DNA from: Altererythrobacter sp.
GTDB lineage: Bacteria > Pseudomonadota > Alphaproteobacteria > Sphingomonadales > Sphingomonadaceae
Reading direction: 5' to 3'
Assembly (NCBI GenBank): GCA_023299945.1
Contig: JALZVZ010000129.1
Location: forward strand, 1-5,110
Length of the DNA stretch: 5,110 nt
Shown: piece by piece, positions 1 to 5,110 of the stretch
Position numbering within the stretch: the first letter of the stretch is position 1
Layout: every line of letters starts with the position of its first letter
Notes under the pieces: model-generated
What the model was told of the DNA's origin: nothing
What the model saw: the letters and a program-made list of their open reading frames with translations, nothing else
Database searches by the model: none
Translations under genes and position numbers: made by a program

Positions 1-1
1 C

Positions 2-1018
2 ATGCGCGTCGTCTCTGGCATTCAGCCCACCGGAAATCTGCACCTTGGCAATTACCTTGGCGCGATCCGCAATTGGGTGCGCATGCAGGATGAAATGGAT
101 GCAGGCAGCGAATGTCTGTTTTTCCTTGCTGATCTGCACGCGATTTCCATGCCGCATAATCCAGCAGAACTGGCCGCTGGCACGTTGGAAATGACCGCAG
201 CTTTGGTCGCGTGCGGGATTGATCCAGACAAATCGATCTTGTTCAACCAGGCCCAAGTCCCCGCCCATGCAGAGCTGCAATGGCTACTGAGCGGCACGGC
301 ACGGATGGGCTGGCTCAATCGAATGACGCAGTTCAAGGATAAGGCTGGCAAAAACCGCGAGGGATCATCAATCGCGCTGTATACTTACCCCGTTCTGCAA
401 GCCGCTGACGTATTGCTGTATCAAGCGACCCATGTACCCGTGGGCGAGGATCAGAAGCAGCATTTGGAACTGGCCCGCGACATTGCCGAAAAATTCAACC
501 GAGACTTCGCATCAGACGAAGCGCCGGTTTTCACCCTGCCCGAACCGATTGTTCCGCCAGAAGCTGCGCGGATCATGAGCTTGCGCAATGGCAGCGCGAA
601 AATGAGCAAAAGCGATCCATCAGAGGCGAGCCGAATTAATCTGTCTGATGATGCCGACACCATTATGAAGAAGGTGAAGAAGGCGAAATCGGATTCTGGC
701 GAGCTGCCGGACAACAAAGCCGATCTGGAAGGCCGCGCAGAAGCGCTGAACCTCGTGACCATCTATGCCGCTCTCAAAGGCTGCGATGCCGATGCTGTAT
801 TAGCGGATTATGGTGGGCAAGGTTTCGGCGCGTTCAAACCCGCGCTGGGCGAATTGCTGGTGGAAACACTCGCGCCAATTTCTGCACGCTTTGTTGAGCT
901 GAAGGAGGACCGCGAATCACTGGATGCGATTCTGGCGCGCGGAGCCGCCAAAGCACGCGAGCGCGGCAGTGCCACTTTGAGTGCAATATATAGCGCATTG
1001 GGTTTGGTGCGCGGTTAA
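2..1018 (+). CDS. trpS: Tryptophanyl-tRNA synthetase (TrpS)
   Basis: Cytoplasmic class I aminoacyl-tRNA synthetase that activates tryptophan with ATP and charges tRNA-Trp. The 338-residue protein has the usual length for bacterial TrpS. The HIGH-type ATP motif is seen as HLGN (residues 14-17) inside the N-terminal TGNLHLGNYLGA block. The KMSKS loop is intact at residues 200-204. Between them lie the family blocks YPVLQAADVLLY (129-140; the Asp at 136 matches the residue that contacts the tryptophan amino group) and GEDQKQHLEL (148-157). The C-terminal part is the helical anticodon-binding region and ends in a clean TAA. The ATG at base 2 fits the family N-terminus, but only one base precedes it, so the ribosome binding site and any longer start cannot be seen. 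The next gene on the same strand is 184 bp away, so cotranscription is not obvious. Identification is secure; only the start is uncertain. Confidence 0.97.
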   Translation: MRVVSGIQPTGNLHLGNYLGAIRNWVRMQDEMDAGSECLFFLADLHAISMPHNPAELAAGTLEMTAALVACGIDPDKSILFNQAQVPAHAELQWLLSGTARMGWLNRMTQFKDKAGKNREGSSIALYTYPVLQAADVLLYQATHVPVGEDQKQHLELARDIAEKFNRDFASDEAPVFTLPEPIVPPEAARIMSLRNGSAKMSKSDPSEASRINLSDDADTIMKKVKKAKSDSGELPDNKADLEGRAEALNLVTIYAALKGCDADAVLADYGGQGFGAFKPALGELLVETLAPISARFVELKEDRESLDAILARGAAKARERGSATLSAIYSALGLVRG

Positions 1019-1138
1019 ACTGCTGTAAATACGAGATTGCCTGGAATTTGTTGCATTCAAAGGCTGTTCAGGCGCTTGTCTCTAACAACGGCAGGCGCGA
1101 TGCCTTTTTGGTGTTTTGCAAAGCTTCAGGCTAAGACG

Positions 1139-1167
1139 TTGATGGAGGATCAGCGTTTGGGGATAGT
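1139..1167 (+). promoter_or_regulatory. Candidate sigma70-type promoter for the DUF4136 lipoprotein
   Basis: TTGATG (1139-1144) and GATAGT (1162-1167) are separated by exactly 17 bases, and each matches the -35/-10 consensus at 4 of 6 positions. A transcript would start near 1174 and leave a leader of about 30 bases before the start codon at 1203. The spacing and position are right but the boxes are weak, so this is only a candidate. The rest of the 184-bp gap (1019-1202) shows no gene and no convincing terminator for trpS. Confidence 0.3.
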
Positions 1168-1202
1168 CTGACAAACTGAGACCCGACCAAAAGAGGATCG
1201 TC

Positions 1203-1910
1203 ATGATGAAACCCAATTTTAGCCTCACGGCACGCACAGCAAAGCTCGCCAGTGTCCCTATCCTGCTCGCAAGCCTTGCGGCTTGTGCCACACCTTTCAA
1301 AGCGGACGTATCGCGCTTTGAGGCTCAATTGCCAGCCCCTCAGGGTGAGAGCTTTGCGGTTATTGCAGAAGATCCCAAACTGGCTGGAGGTCTGGAGTTT
1401 GCGCAATATGCAAAATCTGTCGAAGCGCAGATGACGCGCATTGGCTATTCACCGGCTACGCCCGAAACAGCCAGCTTGCTGGTGCGGTTCGATTACGGCG
1501 TCGATAAGGGCCGCGAGACAATCCGTTCAAGCGGTGGTTTTTCCAATTCGTATTTCTCTTCGTACCGGTCCTTCGGCCGTCGCGGATTTGGTCGTCGCGG
1601 ATTTGGCCGTCGCGGATTTGGTTTTCGTAACAGTTTCGCTTTCGGCTTCCATGACCCGTTTCTTGGTGGGCATGACGTTCGCAGCGTCACTGTGTTCACC
1701 AGCGGCATTGATATGAAGATTGACCGCAGCGCCACGGGTGAACGTCTGTTCGAAGGCAAAGCAGAAGCCATCTCAACCTCAAACCGCTTGCCCTATCTGG
1801 TGCCCAATTTGGTCGAAGCCATGTTTGTCGACTTCCCGGGCGACGGCACAGGCGAAACTTTGCGGATAACAATTAAGCCAGAAGAAACGAAGGTTCGCCG
1901 CGTAAATTAA
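1203..1910 (+). CDS. DUF4136-type lipoprotein with an FGRRG repeat
   Basis: Predicted envelope lipoprotein of 235 residues and unknown function. The N-terminus has a basic stretch, a hydrophobic segment (about 16-27) and a lipobox LAAC ending at Cys28. The residue after Cys28 is Ala rather than Asp, which by the E. coli Lol rule favours the outer membrane. The rest resembles DUF4136 proteins: an early segment with FAVIAEDP (51-58), a LLVRFDYGV strand (92-100), and a C-terminal half with GIDMKIDRSATGERLFEGKA-like strands followed by LVPNLVEAMFVDFPG (199-213). A Gly/Phe/Arg/Ser-rich insert at about 109-156 holds three FGRRG copies (124-138). Two adjacent ATGs (1203, 1206) are both possible starts; AAGAGGA at 1191-1197 is 5 bases before the first and 8 before the second. 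A terminator follows the TAA. The DUF4136 assignment is from memory of the family pattern. No enzymatic residues are evident, and I do not assign a role. Confidence 0.85.
   Translation: MMKPNFSLTARTAKLASVPILLASLAACATPFKADVSRFEAQLPAPQGESFAVIAEDPKLAGGLEFAQYAKSVEAQMTRIGYSPATPETASLLVRFDYGVDKGRETIRSSGGFSNSYFSSYRSFGRRGFGRRGFGRRGFGFRNSFAFGFHDPFLGGHDVRSVTVFTSGIDMKIDRSATGERLFEGKAEAISTSNRLPYLVPNLVEAMFVDFPGDGTGETLRITIKPEETKVRRVN
1572..1616 (+). repeat. Three tandem 15-bp repeats encoding FGRRG
   Basis: Three in-frame copies, at 1572-1586, 1587-1601 and 1602-1616, differ only in the second base of the first copy's Phe codon region and in a C/T at the Gly codon. A fourth, degenerate copy (1617-1631, encoding FGFRN) follows. 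Near-identity at the DNA level, including third codon positions, points to recent duplication or slippage rather than selection on the protein alone. The unit length is a multiple of three, so copy-number changes keep the lipoprotein in frame. Confidence 0.9.
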
Positions 1911-1953
1911 TACGCCATTTGAACTGACTGAGTTTTCTTGGGCGGATAAATAA

Positions 1954-1990
1954 GGGCGGTGTCCGTAATGCGGGCGCCGCCCATTTTGTT
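1954..1990. terminator. Bidirectional rho-independent terminator between convergent genes
   Basis: GGGCGGTGTCCG (1954-1965) pairs with CGGGCGCCGCCC (1971-1982) around a five-base loop TAATG, giving a 12-bp stem with two G-T wobbles. On the + strand it is followed by ATTTTGTTT (1983-1991), ending the lipoprotein transcript. On the - strand the stem is followed by TTATTTAT (complement of 1946-1953), so the same hairpin can end the coaBC-dut transcript. It lies 44 bases past the lipoprotein stop and 25 bases past the dut stop. A second GGGCGG at 1940-1945 could compete for the CCGCCC arm. Confidence 0.85.
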
Positions 1991-2006
1991 TGACATCAAA
2001 CCAAAC

Positions 2007-2465
2007 TTAAAGCGCTTTGTGTCCGCCAGTGGAACCAAAGCCGCCCGCGCCGCGCGCCGTTGCGTCCAGTTCGTCAACTTCAACCCATGCCCCTTGCGTC
2101 ACCGCAGCCACAACCAGCTGCGCCACGCGGTCACCGCGCGCGATGGCGAAATCTTCTGATCCATGATTAATCAAAAGCACTTTCAACTCGCCGCGATAGT
2201 CGCTGTCGATTGTGCCCGGTGTGTTAGGCACAGTAATGCCGTGCTTGAAAGCAAGGCCAGAACGCGGACGCACTTGGATTTCATACCCTTGCGGGATCGC
2301 AACGCTCAGCCCAGTGACAACCGCATGGCGCGCGCCCGGGGCAATCGTGACATCCTCCGCCGACACAATATCCATGCCCGCTGCACCATCTGTGGCATAA
2401 TGCGGCAGGTCCAACCCTTGCCCATGGGCAAGGCGTTTTACCTCAACCGCGATCTTGTCCGTCAT
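2007..2465 (-). CDS. dut: Deoxyuridine 5'-triphosphate nucleotidohydrolase (dUTPase)
   Basis: Cytoplasmic homotrimeric dUTPase that hydrolyses dUTP to dUMP and pyrophosphate. It keeps uracil out of DNA and supplies the thymidylate synthase substrate. The 152 residues are the normal family length and all five trimeric-dUTPase motifs are present in order: motif 1 AAGMDI (28-33, metal-site Asp32), motif 2 RPRSGLA (66-72), motif 3 [11 protein letters not shown] (84-94), motif 4 GDRVAQLVV (111-119) and the Gly-rich C-terminal motif 5 [10 protein letters not shown] (138-147). In motif 3, Asp87 is the expected water-activating residue and Tyr90 the deoxyribose-stacking residue. The ATG lies one base after the upstream coaBC TAA, and the Shine-Dalgarno-like AGGAC (complement of 2476-2480) sits inside the end of coaBC, so translation is probably coupled. 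coaBC (dfp) and dut are also neighbours in E. coli, which supports a conserved operon. Nothing in the protein is abnormal. Confidence 0.97.
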   Translation of the reverse strand: MTDKIAVEVKRLAHGQGLDLPHYATDGAAGMDIVSAEDVTIAPGARHAVVTGLSVAIPQGYEIQVRPRSGLAFKHGITVPNTPGTIDSDYRGELKVLLINHGSEDFAIARGDRVAQLVVAAVTQGAWVEVDELDATARGAGGFGSTGGHKAL

Positions 2466-2466
2466 C

Positions 2467-4146
2467 TTAAAACTTGTCCTCTAACGCTTGCGCCATGCGC
2501 TCAACCAAAGCGATTGCTACATCAAGCTTAGGCATTTCATCCAAGCTCTCCACGCCGCTTTCTGAAATAATGTGCACCTGATTATGGCCGCCGCCCATGA
2601 CATCTCCGGAAACATCATTGGCCACGATCCAATCGGTGCCTTTGCGCTTGCGTTTAGCAGCGGCGTATTCGAGCACTTTCTCGGTTTCAGCGGCAAAGCC
2701 GACGAGCAGCGCGGGGCGTTGGCCTGAACCTGATAGATTGGCGAGAATATCGGGGTTCTCTGTCAACATGAGAGCCGGCGGTGCAGAGCCTCGCTTCTTC
2801 ATCTTCTCGGTCACAAATTCCTTCGGTTTCCAATCGGCCACCGCTGCCACCATGACTGCAATATCTGCTGGCAGAGAGGCGCGCACAGCGGCCTGCATTT
2901 GCTCTGCGCTTTCCACATCGATCCGGTCGACGCCTGCGGGCGTTTGGAGCCACACAGGGCCAGCAACCAAAGTAACGCGCGCGCCCATCGCCGCAGCCGC
3001 AGCCGCGATTGAAAAGCCCTGACGACCAGAGGAACGATTGCCAATATAGCGCACCGGATCAATCGCTTCCCATGTTGGGCCTGCGGTAATAAGCATGTGT
3101 TTGCCAGCCAGCGGTTGAATACCCTCAGGCATTACAATCGCCTCGCCGCCGGTCACATCTTCCAATGCCTCGGCAACACGAACGGGCTGATTATCGCCAA
3201 CGATGGGCTCGGGCGCGGGGGCCTCATCACGCATTTCATGATTGATCGCTTCGGGGTCGGTGGGCGGCGCTGCACCGGCGCTGCCTTTGCTGGCCAGCAA
3301 TGGGCCATTTGATACAGGAGCGGGCGCATCGTCCAACGGCGCATCATCGGGCGCTTGCTCGCGCTCTTCTAAATACTGCGTTTCGACCTCTTCTGCTGAA
3401 CGTTTCGGCGTAGAACGCGGGATAATCGCGGATAGCAGACCGCCCCAACCACTGCCGCTAGTTGGCTCCACTTCTGGTTCAGGCTCCAGCGCCTCGACCA
3501 AATCATCGGATGAAAGGCTATCAGACGCCGCCTCTTCAAATTGCGCCGCCGGCTGGTGGTCCAGCCCCAATTGCCCTGCAATAGCCGCCCAAATGGCGTC
3601 TGGTTCGGGCAAGCGGCCATAGCCAAACTCGCCGCAAGCCATTGCGCCCTCATCTGGATGCAAAACCTCCACGCCCGCTGCGCGCAAACTCTCGACATTG
3701 CGCTGCGTTGCGGCATGTTCCCACATGCGCACATTCATGGCCGGTACGACCATAACTGGTTTGTCGGTGGCCAAGATCAAAGTGGTCGCCAGATCATCGG
3801 CAATTCCCGCTGCCATTTTCGCCATCAGATCGGCAGTGGCTGGGCATACAACAACCAAATCCGCCTCCCGGCTCAGTTGGATATGCCCCATCTCAGCTTC
3901 GTTTTTTAGGTCGAACAAATTGGTGTAGACTTCGTTTTCGCTGAGCGCGGCCAGAGTCATTGGGGTTACAAATTGCTGCCCGCCCTTGGTGAGAACGCAG
4001 GTGACATCGCCCCCGATCCCGTTGGCACCTTTTCGGATCAAGCGAACAAGCTCGCACGACTTATAGGCCGCGATCCCGCCGCCCACGATCAGCTGGATAC
4101 GAAACTTTGACATAGCCCTAGGAAAACTCCTGACTTGCCGCGCCAT
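2467..4146 (-). CDS. coaBC: Bifunctional phosphopantothenoylcysteine synthetase/decarboxylase (CoaBC) with long linker
   Basis: Two consecutive coenzyme A steps in the cytoplasm: CoaB joins 4'-phosphopantothenate to cysteine using CTP, and the FMN-dependent CoaC decarboxylates the product to 4'-phosphopantetheine. Numbering is from the 4146 start. The CoaC half (about 16-195) shows VGGGIAAYK (21-29), the catalytic His in MGHIQL (His88), the PAMNVRMW block (135-142) and Cys171 in ACGEFG of the substrate clamp. The CoaB half (about 346-559) shows ITAGPT (353-358), RYIGNRSSG (366-374, Asn370 matching E. coli Asn210), AAVADWK (434-440), a Lys-rich EKMKKRG (447-453) and ANDVS (509-513). Between them lie about 150 residues that E. 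coli Dfp (about 406 aa in all) lacks. The start is unresolved. The ATG at 4146 has AAGAGG six bases upstream, whereas Met12 at 4113 gives the N-terminus typical of the family ([13 protein letters not shown]) but its AGGAG is 13 bases away. It leads the coaBC-dut operon. Confidence 0.96.
   Translation of the reverse strand: MARQVRSFPRAMSKFRIQLIVGGGIAAYKSCELVRLIRKGANGIGGDVTCVLTKGGQQFVTPMTLAALSENEVYTNLFDLKNEAEMGHIQLSREADLVVVCPATADLMAKMAAGIADDLATTLILATDKPVMVVPAMNVRMWEHAATQRNVESLRAAGVEVLHPDEGAMACGEFGYGRLPEPDAIWAAIAGQLGLDHQPAAQFEEAASDSLSSDDLVEALEPEPEVEPTSGSGWGGLLSAIIPRSTPKRSAEEVETQYLEEREQAPDDAPLDDAPAPVSNGPLLASKGSAGAAPPTDPEAINHEMRDEAPAPEPIVGDNQPVRVAEALEDVTGGEAIVMPEGIQPLAGKHMLITAGPTWEAIDPVRYIGNRSSGRQGFSIAAAAAAMGARVTLVAGPVWLQTPAGVDRIDVESAEQMQAAVRASLPADIAVMVAAVADWKPKEFVTEKMKKRGSAPPALMLTENPDILANLSGSGQRPALLVGFAAETEKVLEYAAAKRKRKGTDWIVANDVSGDVMGGGHNQVHIISESGVESLDEMPKLDVAIALVERMAQALEDKF
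3112..3558 (-). other. Acidic, Pro/Ala-rich interdomain linker encoded within coaBC
   Basis: This stretch encodes residues 197-345 of CoaBC, between the end of the decarboxylase domain and the [13 protein letters not shown] start of the synthetase domain. By hand count it has about 32 Asp/Glu against 7 Lys/Arg in 149 residues, with runs such as EPEPEVEP (221-228) and a doubled DDAP (267-270, 272-275), so it is probably disordered. One uncharged island, [15 protein letters not shown] (230-244), stands out and could form a short helix or docking motif. The reading frame stays open and base use looks like the rest of the gene, so it is not obviously a frameshift or an inserted element. Confidence 0.85.
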
Positions 4147-4152
4147 GCGCAG

Positions 4153-4158
4153 CCTCTT
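4153..4158 (-). promoter_or_regulatory. Ribosome binding site favouring the upstream coaBC start
   Basis: Read on the minus strand this is AAGAGG, six bases before the ATG at 4146. The competing site for the family-like start at 4113, AGGAG (complement of 4127-4131), is 13 bases from its ATG, longer than usual. Ribosome-binding-site quality therefore argues for 4146, and family N-terminal length argues for 4113. Confidence 0.5.
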
Positions 4159-4186
4159 ATTTCGGCGTCTTACCGCGCTTATTAGC

Positions 4187-4215
4187 GTGATACTACCCCG
4201 TGCGCATCATGACAA
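4187..4215 (-). promoter_or_regulatory. Sigma70-like promoter of coaBC-dut
   Basis: On the minus strand, TTGTCA (complement of 4210-4215; 5 of 6 matches to the -35 consensus) and TATCAC (complement of 4187-4192; 4 of 6 to the -10 consensus) are 17 bases apart. Transcription would start near 4180, giving a leader of about 34 bases to the ATG at 4146 or 67 to the one at 4113. It is the best promoter match seen in the window and is correctly placed for the operon. Confidence 0.55.
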
Positions 4216-4326
4216 AAATCGCTAGACCTGCGGGGGTTGCAACAATATGATTGGATCTGGTTAAGGGAGCTGGCAAAAGTGGGGCTTCCCATACTCGCTT
4301 TGTGCAGCCAAATGGACGTCAACGCG

Positions 4327-4351
4327 GGAACCGACCTCGTAGTTTAGCGTA
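4327..4351 (+). promoter_or_regulatory. Candidate EcfG-like (general stress) promoter for the carbonic anhydrase
   Basis: GGAAC (4327-4331) is followed after 16 bases by CGTA (4348-4351). Alphaproteobacterial EcfG sigma factors recognise GGAAC, then about 16-17 bases, then CGTT, so the -35 matches fully and the -10 at 3 of 4 bases. Transcription would begin roughly 30 bases before the start codon. I saw no convincing sigma70 promoter in the same stretch. A match this short can occur by chance. Confidence 0.25.
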
Positions 4352-4388
4352 CAAATCAAGAATGATATTCGATATGGAGAACTCTTCA

Positions 4389-5110
4389 ATGAAAAAGACA
4401 ACCAATGTAATGATTGCCCTGATGGCATCGGTTAGCCTTGCAGCCTGTTCACAAGCAGATGCACCCGCCGAAGAAGCCGAAGCGACCACAGAAGCGGTTG
4501 CATGGGGTTACGGCGAAGAAGACGGCCCGGCAAAATGGGGCGATCTGGATGACAAATATGTAGCCTGCAAAGTTGGCATGGAGCAATCACCGATTGATCT
4601 GCCAGCCGCCAGCGAAGCAAACCTGATCACTGTCACAACCAATTACGCCGCAACCGAGGCGAAAATTGAAGACAAAGGCAAAACGATCCAAGCCGATTTT
4701 GCCGAAGGCATGACCCTGACATCGGGCGATACAGAATATGGCCTCGTGCAGGTTCACATGCACACACCGTCTGAAAACACTGTCACTGGTAAAGCATTCC
4801 CGCTGACTGCGCATTTCGTGCATGCCAGCGCCGAGGGTGCTTATGCAGTTCTGGGCATTATGTTTGAAGAAGGCGAAGCAAACCCAGCCATCCAAACGGT
4901 GCTCGACAATGTTGGCGGTTCAGCTGAAATGGACATCGCAGCGATGCTTCCGGCTGAACTCAACGCTTACAACTTCCCTGGCTCACTTACCACGCCGCCT
5001 TGCACAGAAGGTGTAAACTGGCACGTCGTATCGGCGCCAGTAACGGCAAGCGCAGAGCAAATTGCTGCTCTGACAGAAGCGATGGGCAACAATGCCCGTC
5101 CGGTTCAGCC
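4389..5110 (+). CDS. Alpha-class carbonic anhydrase lipoprotein (3' end cut by window)
   Basis: Zinc enzyme interconverting CO2 and bicarbonate, probably lipid-anchored in the periplasm. 240 codons are visible with no stop before the window ends; NNARPVQP (234-241, the last codon incomplete) is normally near the C-terminus, so few residues are missing. The start is clear: GGAG (4376-4379) lies nine bases before the ATG. A lipoprotein signal ends in the lipobox LAAC at Cys20 (next residue Ser, outer membrane by the E. coli Lol rule), followed by an acidic tether (24-36). The catalytic domain begins at WGYG (39-42). The zinc ligands His123 and His125 (QVHMH) and His142 (AHFVH) are present, as are Glu129 and Thr201 (SLTTPPC), equivalent to human CA II Glu106 and Thr199. 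Cys60 and Cys205 occupy the usual disulfide positions of secreted alpha-CAs. The proton-shuttle position (CA II His64) appears to be Lys98, and the CA II His107 and Glu117 positions are Asn130 and Thr140. Confidence 0.93.
   Translation, partial: MKKTTNVMIALMASVSLAACSQADAPAEEAEATTEAVAWGYGEEDGPAKWGDLDDKYVACKVGMEQSPIDLPAASEANLITVTTNYAATEAKIEDKGKTIQADFAEGMTLTSGDTEYGLVQVHMHTPSENTVTGKAFPLTAHFVHASAEGAYAVLGIMFEEGEANPAIQTVLDNVGGSAEMDIAAMLPAELNAYNFPGSLTTPPCTEGVNWHVVSAPVTASAEQIAALTEAMGNNARPVQ

Noticed and set aside
1090..1109. GGCA/TGCC hairpin followed by TTTTT as a trpS terminator
   Set aside because: The stem is only four base pairs (five with an alternative G-T pairing), too weak to call, although the T-run is suggestive.
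1493..1771. Minus-strand open frame with NPRRP repeats opposite the lipoprotein
   Set aside because: The repeats are simply the complement of the FGRRG-encoding DNA; the plus-strand frame has a lipobox, a ribosome binding site and a terminator.
2163..2531. Open frame of 122 codons on the + strand across dut and the coaBC end
   Set aside because: It is antisense to two well-supported genes, shows no recognisable domain or ribosome binding site, and is explained by codon bias of the real genes.
2990..3010. GCC/GCA-rich run in coaBC as a microsatellite
   Set aside because: It encodes the Ala-rich helix after the RSSG motif, which is also Ala-rich in E. coli Dfp, so it is ordinary family sequence.
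4236..4243. Palindrome GTTGCAAC in the coaBC/carbonic anhydrase intergenic region as an operator
   Set aside because: Eight bases with no extension of the symmetry and no second copy nearby; this is expected by chance.
4587..4895. Minus-strand open frame of 102 codons opposite the carbonic anhydrase
   Set aside because: The plus strand encodes a clear alpha-carbonic anhydrase through the same bases; the minus frame resembles no known protein.

Overview
The window looks like a housekeeping stretch of an alphaproteobacterial chromosome, most likely Sphingomonadales and perhaps the Erythrobacter/Altererythrobacter group. This is inferred from the protein sequences (a TrpS beginning RVVSGIQPTGNLHLGNYLGA, a CoaBC with [11 protein letters not shown] and [13 protein letters not shown]), the moderately GC-rich composition judged by eye, and the adjacent coaBC and dut genes. 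No database search was possible, so the genus is a guess.

Layout: trpS (tryptophanyl-tRNA synthetase, + strand) runs from base 2 to 1018. A 184-bp gap with a candidate promoter leads to a DUF4136-type lipoprotein (1203-1910, +) that carries an FGRRG tandem repeat. A strong hairpin with T-rich flanks on both sides (about 1954-1990) separates it from the convergent coaBC-dut pair on the minus strand. There dut (dUTPase, 2007-2465) starts one base after the coaBC stop. coaBC (2467-4146 or 4113) encodes the bifunctional phosphopantothenoylcysteine synthetase/decarboxylase. Its two catalytic halves are held apart by an unusually long acidic, Pro/Ala-rich linker of about 150 residues. A 242-bp divergent intergenic region holds a good sigma70-like promoter for coaBC. 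It also holds a weaker, possibly general-stress (EcfG-like) element ahead of a periplasmic, lipid-anchored alpha-carbonic anhydrase (4389 to the window end, +, 3' end cut off).

The genes do not form one pathway. TrpS serves translation, CoaBC makes 4'-phosphopantetheine for coenzyme A, and Dut keeps dUTP low and supplies dUMP. The two lipoproteins belong to the envelope, one of unknown function and one for CO2/bicarbonate interconversion. I found no mobile element, CRISPR array, RNA gene or defence system. The points most worth a second look are the CoaBC linker and the altered active-site surroundings of the carbonic anhydrase.
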